DNA from: Jimgerdemannia flammicorona
Taxonomy: Eukaryota > Mucoromycota > Endogonomycetes > Endogonales > Endogonaceae
Assembly (NCBI GenBank): GCA_003990745.1
Contig: RBNI01003749.1
Location: 1-15,284 of the forward strand
Length of the DNA stretch: 15,284 bases
Direction of reading: 5' to 3'
In this document: in pieces, positions 1-9,220 of the stretch
How the letters are laid out: every line of letters starts with the position of its first letter
How positions within the stretch are numbered: the first letter of the stretch is position 1
Notes under the pieces: model-generated
The model's database searches: none
Told to the model about the DNA's origin: nothing
Seen by the model: only the letters and a program-made list of their open reading frames with translations
Made by a program: the position numbers and the translations under genes

Positions 1-439
1 ATTTGTTCCCAGTGAAGAATCTGCTGCCAGTACAATTCTCAGTAAGAAGATCATCATGCTATACAGAGATTATCACACCAAGACTGTCACCCAGAAATCG
101 CATACTTTTGGAGATTGCCATCACCCAAGAAGGAAACCACTAAATTGTCAGATCATTATGCATAAGGAACTCATCATACTACACATGAATTCTGCCAATT
201 CCCAGTTAACCCAAGAAGGAAATCTATTTACACATGAATTGCTACTATATCCAGAAGAACTATCTCAATAAGAAAATTACTCACAGATATCCAACTTTGA
301 CTATTATACCACTAAACACCAAGGACCTCAGGAATCATAGAACATTTTGTTGCTTTTTGACAAAGTAACTGGAGGCTCAAGCCAAACTACATCAACCTCC
401 AATCTTGTAATTTGCCTCCATTGAGTCAGGCACATTACA
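1..439 (+). repeat. 5' LTR of the gypsy element (3' portion only)
   Basis: This stretch aligns along its length with 14006-14448, the last 443 bp of the complete 3' LTR, and ends in CACATTACA. The two copies differ at roughly one position in nine or ten by hand alignment, mostly by transitions, plus a small indel near position 25-35. The first ~1 kb of this LTR, where the promoter should lie, is outside the window. The short ORFs crossing it have no family resemblance and are not genes. Confidence 0.92.
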
Positions 440-441
440 TT

Positions 442-459
442 TGGGAGCTCCAATGGGAA
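442..459 (+). other. candidate tRNA primer-binding site of the gypsy element
   Basis: Two bases after the 5' LTR the sequence reads TGGGAGCTCC. A primer-binding site starts with TGG, the complement of a tRNA CCA end. The fourth base (G) would pair with a C discriminator, typical of eukaryotic tRNA-Pro, and the string resembles tRNA-Pro sites of retroviruses (TGGGGGCTC) with a G-to-A change. The match beyond about 10 bases is poor, so the tRNA assignment is tentative. From here to about 590 is a noncoding leader in which I see nothing else. Confidence 0.4.
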
Positions 460-589
460 TATTTCAAAATTGATGTGACTTTTCAGCTCACAAGAACCCA
501 CAGTCAAACTGAATATATTTGATACAATACCAATCTCTGCCACTATAGGAGAACCAGTTATTACCAGCATCTAGATAGAAAGGGAAGTA

Positions 590-2430
590 ATCACATCAAG
601 ACTTACCAACTACCCAGCATCAGAAGGATCCTAACCAGAACCAGAAGGCAGTACAGCCCAAAATCCCCAACCAGATCAACCAGACAACACAGGCAGCCCT
701 GTTGGAGATTTTGAAGAACTTGCACAAGAACTAGAAGATCTTATTATATAAGCCTGAGATCTTACAGCCAGATACTCCATACTAGTCTCATCAATCTCAC
801 CAATAGAACCTTTACCATAAGTCCTTGCAGAATTGGAAGTAGCTCCTATAAGAATACCTAGGCTCATTCCACTTTGTCCAAGGTCCAGAAAACCATCCTC
901 AGGATATCCAAGCACCCCCATCTCCAGTGACAGCTCAGAAAGTGAACCAGAATCAGAATCTGGACCAGAACCAGAATCAGAAGAAAGTGATGATAAAATG
1001 GCCACCTCATTGCCAACCTTTGCAAGATACCCAGAAAAAGACCACAGAGAATTCCTTGATGGAATTGAAGGAATTGCAGCTCTGAGGAATCTCTCAGATG
1101 AAAGAAAAATTACCATCTACAAGACTCAGCTCAGAGAACCAGTTAGAGGAATTTTCCACTAAACAGCAAATAACCCAAATTCAGAACTAGTGAGACAGAT
1201 ATAAGCAGCAATGTCTTACAAGCTAGAATATGTAGCCATGGTCCACTGGCTTATTGAAAAGTATGCAGAAAATGAAACCCACTATAAGGCCCAAGAATCT
1301 ATTATAGGGATGAAGATAAATCTTGAAGAATCACCCAGAGCCTTCTTTACAAGAATCCAGAAGAGAATACATGCTACCAGGTTCAATGCCACCAATCAGG
1401 ACATTATAGGTCCAATGACCTTCATGAACAGAATTCTCCCAAACATTGCTCAGCATATCTGCACCCTAGGCATTAGAAGGTCTGAAGAGCAGATAGATGC
1501 AGCTCAAGGATTCTTTGATATCAGACAAAGAACTACTGGAGTGATTATGATAAAAAAGAAGATAAAGAAGACATCCTGGTCAAAGCCCTACAAAGACTCC
1601 TTCAAGGACAAGAAAGATCCAAAGAAAGAAGGCCAGCCAAGGAAGGAAAGAAGGACAGAAGTGAAATTCAAGACCTTAGCTCCAAGTTGGACCAATTGGT
1701 TAGACAGATTGAAAAACTCACCACACATGAAAATTGGAGCTACCAAGATAACAGAGGATACCCACCACAGAGGAGCCAAGGTTATCCACCAAGAGATAAT
1801 AGGAATTACCAGCAAGAAGAAAGAAGATATCCTGTCTAAGACAGAGCTTAAGTCTGATGCTTCTACTGTGGACAATTTAGACACTATGCCACCAAATGTG
1901 ACAATAAAAGAAGTGACCAAAGGGACTCAGAACCACCAAACTGAAGGAATGACACTCAGTACAAGAAGACTGAAGTCCATCCTATTGAAGATTTCGAGGA
2001 AGCAAGCAACAGTAAAGACTACAGTGATCTAGACTTGTACCCTACCAAGGTTACCACCCAGAAAACAGTCTACCCATCAGAGAAAAGGAAGAGATCTGTA
2101 GGAAGGCCATCCAGAAATTTCAGTAGAAGAATCATCTAAGAAGAAGACAAAGAACATGAGAAAGAACAAGTAGAAACACCTCTCTGGACTCCTTCACCTT
2201 TTGTCCCCAAGACAAATGAACTACTACCAGAAGATGAAAAAATGGAACAAAAAGAATGGGAACCTGCTGCTTCAAAGCCCAAGAAGAAGTACACCCCAAA
2301 GATCATACCTAGAGATATCTAAAATGAAGCCTGGCAGAAGATTCAAGAGGCCAAGATGGAAGTCCCTCTCCTGCAGTTCCTGCAACTGACACTAGCTGGA
2401 GTCCAAAAAAAATTATTGAGAACAACCAGA
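590..2430 (+). pseudogene. gag: gypsy gag (capsid and nucleocapsid), broken
   Basis: This would encode the structural protein of the retrotransposon particle. The N-terminal part has an acidic Ser/Glu/Pro tract (about 920-1000), followed by a capsid-like helical region (about 1015-1540). After a -1 frame change near 1542, the new frame gives a charged coiled-coil-like stretch, a Tyr/Pro/Gln/Arg-rich segment and a CCHC zinc knuckle, CFYCGQFRHYATKC (C-x2-C-x4-H-x4-C) at 1858-1899, which binds RNA. Downstream of the knuckle the same frame runs through a Lys/Glu/Pro-rich region into protease without a further shift, so Gag and Pol may once have been one polyprotein. Stops are seen at 1160 and 1202 in the first frame and before and after the knuckle in the second. 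No ATG is evident at the 5' end, so the start is unknown; 590 is only where the frame begins to look coding. Confidence 0.75.
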
Positions 2431-3523
2431 TCCAGCACTGGCTGAGTTCCAATCCCACAGCAAGAACCAGTTTCCATCTCTGTCCAAGCAGCTGAAAGGT
2501 ATGTCAGTATCTACCTACATGGAGATATTGGAGGACAAAAGGTGAAGATCCTTATAGACACAGGAGCAGCTATCTATATCATTACCAAACAGTTCCTAGA
2601 CACCCTCCAATGGCCCATTGATGGACCATCCAACCTCAGCATCATAGTAGCAGATGGAGCACAAACTCAACCCCTTGGAGAAGTATGAAACATCACCATT
2701 TCTCTGGGACACATTCAGTTCTCAATTCTCAATGCTGTTGTCACTGAAGCCATTACCTATGATATGATTCTTAGTACCAACTAGATGAAGGAAATGAATG
2801 CAGTCATTGATATTGGTCAATAAGTACTCAAGTTTGACTATTGAAGCAAGAAGTACAGAGTTAAGATGACCAGCTATGAGCAATTGAAGAAGAAGAAGAA
2901 GGTCACTATTCAGGAGAAATATGCTAGTAGTGAAGAATCTACCACAGAAGAAGAGGAAGAATCTGAAGATGGAAATAATTCCAGACTCAATCCCAGGATC
3001 AACCTAGTGGATGACAGACCAGAAGACAATGTATAGGCCAAGAACACTGTCCCCATTACCATCAGAGCCATTGCAGGAGAAATCAAAGGATGCTCCATCT
3101 GCCTCAAGAGACACAAGTGCCCTGAGCACTCCTCTAAGATTATTGGGACAAGGAATTCGCCTGGCACAGCCTGCCCTGAGTGCAGAAGGAAGAAGAAGAA
3201 ATGCAGACATGTTTCAGAAACACCTGCAATCAAAGCTGCAGAAGTACAAGTAATTTGGGGTCAAGAATCATCTGAGGAAGAAGAAGCTCCTCACTAAGAA
3301 GTTCCTGAACAAGAAGTATCTGAAAAAGAAGAGGTTCCCAAACTCATTCCTTGAGATGACCCTTGCTGGACACCACCTAAAGATGATGACTCTTGGAATA
3401 TAGAAGAAGGACCCAGCACAATCACCATTATCCCCAAGAAAGAAACTTACTAAGAAAAGACTTTTTAGCTAGGAAGATGTCTATACCAAATGATCTTCCA
3501 CTCTCCCTGAGACTATTGCTATC
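2431..3523 (+). pseudogene. gypsy pol N-terminal part: aspartic protease and Cys-rich linker, cut by the copia insertion
   Basis: The retropepsin-like protease that would process the polyprotein spans about 2500-2850. Its active site ILIDTGA has the catalytic Asp at 2557-2559, and a later YDMILSTN block lies in the region of the family's conserved Gly-containing motif. The next residue, usually Trp, is TAG here, and other stops follow. After a Lys/Glu-rich stretch comes a cysteine cluster with Cys codons at 3091, 3100, 3118, 3172, 3181 and 3202 (C-x2-C-x5-C-x17-C-x2-C-x6-C), then an acidic Glu-rich region. The reading frame is interrupted at 3523 by the copia element and resumes in phase at 8568 once the insertion and one target copy are discounted. 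Confidence 0.8.
3519..3523. repeat. target site duplication of the copia insertion, left copy
   Basis: CTATC immediately precedes the left LTR and is repeated exactly after the right LTR (8563-8567). Five bp is the usual Ty1/copia duplication. Joining the flanks through one copy keeps the gypsy reading frame open across the site, which independently supports the boundaries. Confidence 0.93.
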
Positions 3524-3679
3524 TGTTGTGGAATGTGGACTTTTGGAGAGAGAAGCAAACTGTTTATTGCTAATTCTTACATGCTTTTACGCATCGCAAT
3601 TAGTGACATTTACATGATGATGTAGTCAAGGAAGGCTGCACCACCATATATATCAAGTTGTAACCTACATATTTCAATA
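3524..3679 (-). repeat. copia 3' LTR
   Basis: At 156 bp this is a short LTR, matching 8407-8562 with 10 substitutions and no indel. On the element strand it begins TATTG and ends CAACA, so the first dinucleotide is TA rather than the usual TG in both copies. Confidence 0.95.
3563..3568 (-). terminator. poly(A) signal AATAAA in the copia 3' LTR
   Basis: On the minus strand this reads AATAAA, and it is present at the same offset in the 5' LTR (8446-8451). In the 3' LTR it is placed to direct 3'-end formation of the genomic RNA. Motif-based only; fungi use this signal loosely. Confidence 0.45.
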
Positions 3680-3688
3680 CTCCCACTC
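3680..3688 (-). other. polypurine tract of the copia element
   Basis: On the element strand GAGTGGGAG directly abuts the first base of the 3' LTR. This is the expected place and composition for the RNase H-resistant primer of plus-strand DNA synthesis. One T interrupts the purines, as in several copia tracts. Confidence 0.75.
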
Positions 3689-3978
3689 AACGAGATATGC
3701 AAATTCCCAAACTGCAATACTAAGCTATAACCACTGCAAAATCTCGCTGTAATGTTCAGACTGTTATCTAGAAACTGAAAAACATTCGAATTGCCTACTT
3801 AAAGCTCGAAAAATAGGTTGAAAAGTAGAGATGTGAACATTCGTAGATGAGTAATGTTGGTAGAAATCTGCAATGTAGTGATAGGAAAAAGAAATGCATT
3901 GAATATGAAATAGATTTCGAAATTGATCCGCCGAAATACTTCCGTATAGCTCACTATTGTTGCTGTTTTTTTTTTTTA
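3689..3978 (-). other. copia 3' untranslated stretch
   Basis: About 290 bp between the Gag-Pol stop codon and the polypurine tract. It is AT-rich, with a T12 run on the + strand at about 3966-3977 just past the stop. I see no ORF with family resemblance, no repeat and no RNA gene in it. Confidence 0.6.
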
Positions 3979-6900
3979 TTACTGGCATATAGTTTTCGCC
4001 ACCGTAACTCCCATTCTCTTTACGCATAAGTCAAACTTTGCCTTTGAAAGGGCTTTAGTCAATGAATCCGCCGTCATATATTCTGTTGGGGTGTATTCAA
4101 GGTGTATAGTGCCATTTTTCATGCATTCATGTATGAAATGATGCTGTATGTCAATGTGTTTCGTTCTGGCATAATGTATAGGGTTCTTTGCCAAAGCAAT
4201 CATTGATTGGTTATCTTGCTGGAGTAGCGTAGAGTGCCGTTGCTCGTATCCCAGCTCCTTTAACAGTTCTCGAAGCCAGATAGCCTCCTTTGTTGCCATT
4301 GACAATGCTTGATATTCCACTTGCATAGAGGATGTTGCCACTGAAGGTTGCTTACGCATTTGCCACGAAATGGCTCCGTTGTTTACTTTAAAGATGTATC
4401 CAGTCATAGACCTTCTGTCATCTAAGTCGCTGGCCCAATCGGCATCACAAGAACCGAATAGGCGTATAGTACTCCCGCTTTGCCCATTATCACTGCCCAA
4501 ACTGAGCGTATAGTCCGCGGTTCCTTTGATGTATCTGAAAATTCGCTTGATTGCCATCCAATGGCTATTGTCATAGCATGAAGAATACTGTGCCGCTTTG
4601 TTTACCACAAAAGAGATATCAGGTCTCATCCCTTGCATAAGATATATGAGGGATCCCACGGCTTGTCGATAGGGGATGTCATTTCCCTCGGGTGTAGTGT
4701 CAGACTTCTTTAGTTTCATGAATGTCTCCATAGGTGTCCCGACTGGTTTGCATTCACTCATCCCGAATCGCTCGAGAATATTTCGAATGTATGTGGCTTG
4801 CATTAGGTGTATAGCGTGCTTGCGCCTGTTACATGTAATCGATATTCCAAGGAGATAGAACGCTTCGCCTAAGTCCGTCATTTTGAATTCCTGGCATAGT
4901 GTAGCCTTTACGTCGTTGATTTCACTTGCTGTTCCGACTAAAATAATATCGTCAACCCAAATTCCCAGGTATACCATTCCTGAGGATATATATCAGGTGT
5001 ATATATATAGATCGGCTTCACAATGCTTGAATCCGTTGTCTAGGAGATATCCATCGATCTTTCGATTCCACAACCTTGCTGCTTGCTTGATTCCATAGAG
5101 CCCTTTGTGTAATTTACATACGAGCTCGTTTCTGTCGTTGTCGTATAGTTCATATCCTTGTGGTTGAAGAATGTATAGTTCGGTATCCACGTCTCCATTT
5201 AGGAAGGCTGTCTTAACGTCTATTTGATGTATCTCATAGTCATACTTGGCTCCGATCGCAAGAAGTATTCTAAGCGAAGTCAACTTAAATACCGGGGAAA
5301 ATGTCTTGTCGTAGTCTACGCCGTAGCCTTGCAAGTACCCCTTTGCTACAAATCGAGCCTTATACCATTCTACGTTACCATTGCTATCACGTTTAATTTT
5401 ATACACCCATCAGGATCCTATGGCTTGTCAATTTGCCGGAAGAGGGACCAAGTCCCACGTGTCATTCTCGATGAGTGAGTTATACTCCTCGTCCATAGCC
5501 TTTTTCCACTCCTTTTTATCGTTCGAATGAATGGCTTCATCATAGTGTGCTGGCTCACTAGTCATTGCTATGTAAGTGCATTCGCAGGCATAGTTCACGT
5601 GATGTTGTTTGTGACGAGATGACTTGGGTGGGTTCCAGTAATTTCCCAGATCCGCTTGGATTTTATTATCCATCCCAGATTTGCGCTTCTTCTTACCCTT
5701 CGGAAAGGTATCCTCTTCGTCATCCTCATCCGTAATTTCCGTTATCCTTGGTTCTTGCAACTTCATTTCCATTTGAATGGATTGCGTTTTCACTGGCGTA
5801 GGTCCCAAGGATGTTTTTGGTATAGATGTCGCTGGCTGTACCATCGAATTCATCGTCGGATTTGAGATAGGAATTTCCACGTAAATTTCCTGCTTAGTCT
5901 CCTTGAACTGTATGTCGCGTGAAATGATCATATGTCATTTCTGCGGGTTCCAAAGTCTGTATCCCACTCCATCGTATCCAAGGAATATATGCTTATCTGC
6001 CTTAGGTTCAAACTTGCCTCGGTTGCCACCTTTGTCCAGAATGTATGCCTCGCTTCCGAATATGCATAAGTGTGAAATGTCAGGCTTGGATCCATTCCAT
6101 AATTCCTCAGGGGTAAGATTGCTGTCGTTTCTGGATTGCTTGCCGGGATCCTTACTTAGAGCTTGAGAGAAACAATGATTTCGAATATATGCTGCCGTAT
6201 TCACTGCTTCTGCCCAAAAGGACTTCGGTAAGCCAGCCGTATTCATCATTGTTCTAGCCATTTCCACTACCGTTCGATTGAATCGTTCTGCCACACCATT
6301 TTGCTGAGGTATATAAGGGGCTGTCGTAGAGTGCTGTATACCGTTCTTCTTTAAGAAGTGTCTGATACCTTTGTTGACGTATTCTTTGCCGTTATCTGAG
6401 TGTAGGGTTCATATTCTACATCCCGTCTCGTTCTCCACAGCTGCCTTGAATTCCTGGAATTTGTCGAATGCCTCGTTTTTCCCCACAATGAAATATACGT
6501 GGACTTTGCGTGTATAATCATCAATGAATGTAATAAAATACTTCTTCCCGGAGTGTGATGCCGTTCACATGGGGCCACAAATATCCATATGAATCAAATC
6601 GAGAATGCTGGCCGCTTGCTTCGTTCATTCCTGAAAAGGTTGCCGGGAAGCCTTGTTTGCCGTACATCCATCGCAAAAGAAATCTGGTGACGTATAGTCC
6701 GGTAAACCATACACGGACTTACTCCTTATCATCCGTTCCAGGCTTGTTTTACCGATATGTCCTAAGCGTTCATGCATTATATACCAGAAATCCTCTCCTG
6801 TCGTAGTTGCAGAATATGCAGATGTAGTGCCACTCAGTGTACTGTTGATTGTGTATAGATTCCCCTTTTTCGATGCATACATTAACTCATTATTGTTCTT

Positions 6901-8343
6901 CAGATTGATTACCATTACACTGTTCGGGCATATATTTACTCCTCTATCCCCACGAGCCATCATCCAGCCTATTGAGAAGAGGTTCTTGCCTATATCTGGA
7001 ATGTATAGTACGTCCATGAAGGTGCCTGAAGGTTCATCAACGTTTCCATGTAGATGTATGCCTACGTTGCCTTTCCCTTGAGCGTAAATGACATTATTAT
7101 CGCCTAGCTTGATAGGTATGGGATGCTCGAACTTCTCGTATGTAGAGAACCACTCCCGGTGAGCCATCATATGCTGTGTTGCGCCCGAATCCATGAGCCA
7201 GACCTCTTCACTGCATGCATAAGCACTGTTCGGCATATAGCTTACATTTGCGCTGGTGCCGACGTTGACGTCACCATTTTTCGCTGTCTGAAAAGTGTTT
7301 TGTTGACCAGGATTTGTAGATGTCGAACTGGTGGAATTGCATCTGCAACTGGCAGTTGGTACTGAATTTCCTCCTATTTCAATGGTTTCTGCATATGGAT
7401 AGATTGCCACTTCTGCGAAGAATAGACCTCCGCCACTGCTGTTCTCATTGTTGGTGTCCACCATGTTTGCCTGCCATTGTCCTTGCTGTTGGTCACCCTT
7501 TTCCTTCTTCTTGCGGTTGCAATCCTGCTCACGATGTCCACGCTTATTACAGTAAAAGCATTTACCGTCGAATTTCTCGCATTGCTGGCCTCGACCTTTG
7601 TTCGGCTTGCCTTTGCCTCGTCCACGTGCTCCACCATAGAATGCTTTCTCATCATATTCCTCATTGGCATTGTTGCTGTCTAGCCTCGTTTCCTCGTTTA
7701 AAAGGCTTGTGACGATGTGCTTATAATCTGATAATCTGCCGGATTCTCTCATAGCAGCGACAACCACATTGTATGCTTCGGGAAGGCCTCGTATAAGAGC
7801 CAGGACCTTGTCTTCATCCTTGATGGTGTCCACCAGCATAGATGTAAGGGAATTCACTTGATTCACCAGCTCGTCGACTTGATTGGCATAGTCCCGGATG
7901 CTCTCCTTGGACTTAATTCGAAGATTGAATAGTTGTGCCTTTAAGTGGAATTTGTTTGATGCGGATGCCTGTTGATGGTGATTGCGTAAAATCTCCCAGG
8001 CTTCATTCACCGTCGTAGCGTTGATTACCAGCTTCATTTGTACATTTGAAAGGGTGAATGTAATCTCCCTTAGCGCTTTGCGATCTTTCGCGGCATCGTA
8101 TGTCATTACTTGTACCTGTGGCTTCCAGTAGTCCTCCAAACTGCATTCTTCAAGGAGATTCTTCATATGATACGCCTATATGGCATAGTCCTTACCATCA
8201 AAGACAGGAATCGTCCTCTTTACTGTTGACATTGGCGCTACTGCCGGAATGTTCATCATCATGGAAGCGAAACCCGTTCCGGCTGTGTTTGTGTTACCAG
8301 GACTTGGCGGCGCACTGCTAGCACTGCTTGAACTAGTAGCCAT
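3979..8343 (-). pseudogene. copia Gag-Pol polyprotein, full length, eight in-frame stops
   Basis: A single frame of 1454 codons runs from ATG (8343-8341) to TAA (3981-3979). Residues 1-255 are Gag; the CCHC knuckle has C262, C265, H270 and C275. Protease has WLMDSGA with catalytic Asp 385. The GAG-pre-integrase zinc finger is H524, H529, C557, C560. Integrase has D587, D650 and E686, exactly DD35E. RT has the QIDVKTAFLNG block (D1042) and a WVDD catalytic box (1129-1132). RNase H acidic residues are D1302, E1343, D1377 and possibly D1398. The product would make particles, copy the RNA to DNA and integrate it. In-frame stops are codon 56 (TAG, where copia Gags have Trp) and TGA at codons 593, 645, 803, 972, 978, 1117 and 573. 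Family alignment suggests Arg at most of these TGA positions, so CGA to TGA is the simple origin. Shorter ORFs such as 6625-8166 and 3979-4977 are pieces of this frame. No frameshift is needed. Confidence 0.95.
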
Positions 8344-8392
8344 TGTATAGCATAGTGTAGCATATGTGTAAGAGGAGTGTATAGCCGCTAAC
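8344..8392 (-). other. copia 5' leader between primer site and start codon
   Basis: A very short leader: the Gag ATG is only 63 bp after the 5' LTR. It contains two copies of the hexamer enriched across this element (CTATAC on the element strand, + 8345-8350 and 8379-8384) and nothing else I recognise. Confidence 0.55.
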
Positions 8393-8406
8393 CAGGGCTC
8401 ATAACC
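8393..8406 (-). other. primer-binding site for half initiator tRNA-Met
   Basis: Directly after the 5' LTR, the element strand reads GGTTATGAGCCCTG. Its complement CAGGGCTCATAACC is the anticodon stem and loop of eukaryotic initiator tRNA-Met (CAT is the anticodon), ending two bases past the loop. The site therefore pairs with the inside of the tRNA, not its 3' CCA end. Drosophila copia has an equivalent site (GGTTATGGGCCCAG) and primes with a cleaved 5' half of tRNA-iMet. The zero-base gap to the LTR supports the call. Confidence 0.9.
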
Positions 8407-8562
8407 TGTTGTGGAATGTGGACTTTTGGAGAGAGAAGCAAACTGTTTATTGCTAATTCTTACGCACTTTTACGCATCACAATTAGTGACGTTTACATGA
8501 TGACATAATCAAGGAAGGCTGCGCCACCATATATATCGAGTTGTAACCTACATATTTCAATA
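8407..8562 (-). repeat. copia 5' LTR
   Basis: Transcription would start in this copy. On the element strand it has a TATATA box (+ 8530-8535) and an AATAAA signal (+ 8446-8451) about 80 bp further on. It differs from the 3' LTR at 10 of 156 positions, all transitions. Confidence 0.95.
8530..8535 (-). promoter_or_regulatory. TATA box candidate in the copia 5' LTR
   Basis: TATATA lies about 30 bp inside the LTR on the element strand and is conserved in the other LTR (3647-3652). Position and conservation fit a core promoter, but the call rests on the motif alone. Confidence 0.45.
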
Positions 8563-8567
8563 CTATC
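8563..8567. repeat. target site duplication of the copia insertion, right copy
   Basis: CTATC directly after the right LTR, identical to 3519-3523. The gypsy pol frame resumes from its last base. Confidence 0.93.
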
Positions 8568-9220
8568 AGTACAATCTACTAGACTAACAGGAGAGACAGA
8601 GACCCCAGAGACCAGAACCCCTGAATATACTTGCACAGTCAACCACCTTCCAAGAAGTTACCACCAAGCTGCAGAGTCAATTCAGAGGACAAGGCTTCTT
8701 CACCCAGACAGAAATCTACCCCCTGTCTACTCTTCCACCAACTTATGACCAAGATAGATACTGATTCTCAAGACAACAAGAGATCAACAACTAGGAACAT
8801 CATTTCTGAGCAATGGGATATTGTAACCATGGAAGATACCCAGACTGCCAAGACTGCAGACACCAGAAGATTCACCTTAGTCATGATGTTGCAATCTATA
8901 CCTTGAAGAGAGGAGACAATAGAAGCCAGATCCAAAAAAGCCAGACCAGGAAGCCAGGAAGAAGGATCCTCAAGATCTATGATTTAGGAGAAGATATCCT
9001 AGCTCTCATTAGACATACAACCTGCCAAGAATAGGTAGAAGATGCCACCAACTTCATGGAAGCCCTAGACCCTACAGAAAGAAGAGGAATCAACTATCTC
9101 CAAGACCCCTCTACTGAAGCCAGATGGCCACACCTCAACCTCAGAGCCTGGAGGCTCTCTGCTAGTGGAGCCTCAGTCCAAGAGAAGGCTGAACTTAGCA
9201 AGAATGTTGCCCAATATGCC
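8568..9220 (+). pseudogene. gypsy pol linker between protease and dUTPase, with a second Cys/His module
   Basis: This continues the frame broken at 3523 and stays open, apart from scattered stops, up to the dUTPase. A Gln/Thr/Pro-rich start is followed by GYCNHGRYPDCQDCRH: Cys codons at 8822, 8846 and 8855 (C-x7-C-x2-C) with His codons at 8861, 8873 and 8882, which looks like a metal-binding site. A basic stretch and then a helical, charged region with no recognisable family follow. Stops are seen for example around 8599, 8758, 8794 and 9032. I do not recognise a known domain, and the function is unknown. Confidence 0.6.

Larger units (their letters stand above)
3524..8562 (-). mobile_element. 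complete Ty1/copia (hemivirus-like) LTR retrotransposon
   Basis: The element is 5039 bp, transcribed on the minus strand, with two 156-bp LTRs, a 5-bp CTATC target duplication, a half-tRNA primer site next to the 5' LTR (right end), a purine tract next to the 3' LTR (left end), and one Gag-Pol frame between them. Integrase precedes RT, which defines Pseudoviridae. In that family, use of a half-molecule of initiator tRNA-Met is the mark of hemiviruses such as Drosophila copia. It is recent relative to its host: it is rich in CpG while the surrounding gypsy has almost none, and it interrupts gypsy pol. Eight stop codons make it non-autonomous now. Confidence 0.96.

Noticed and set aside
56..271. 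ORF on + inside the 5' LTR
   Set aside because: The equivalent LTR part at 14061-14275 carries different stops and no protein family is visible; it is chance open frame in an A/C-rich LTR.
676..1116. 146-codon ORF on the minus strand
   Set aside because: It is the antisense shadow of the Ser/Glu/Pro-rich gag N-terminus; its Ser/Leu-rich product reflects the opposite strand.
2910..3233. Minus-strand ORF with a hydrophobic N-terminal part
   Set aside because: It lies opposite the Lys/Glu-rich gypsy linker and Cys cluster; Phe/Leu/Ser runs are expected from complementing GAA and AAG repeats.
3966..3977. T12 run as a polymerase III terminator or a retroposed poly(A) tail
   Set aside because: No A/B box or small RNA gene is nearby and no target duplication surrounds it; it sits in the AT-rich 3' part of the copia element.
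4949..4960. Copia RT box reads WVDD, not YVDD, as a possible inactivating change
   Set aside because: Both Asp are intact, Tyr to Trp is not a single CpG change, and I believe aromatic variants including Trp occur in fungal copia elements; not counted as a defect.
7320..7712. 130-codon + strand ORF with many Cys and His
   Set aside because: It is antisense to the copia Gag nucleocapsid and protease region; the Cys/His content comes from complementing Gln/Gly/Ala-rich codons, with no coherent zinc motif.
3979..8343. TGA reassigned to Arg or Trp in the host (recoding) to explain the stops
   Set aside because: The LTRs show the same CpG decay without any coding role, CGA is still used for Arg in the same frame, and the gypsy copies have all three stops; mutation is simpler.
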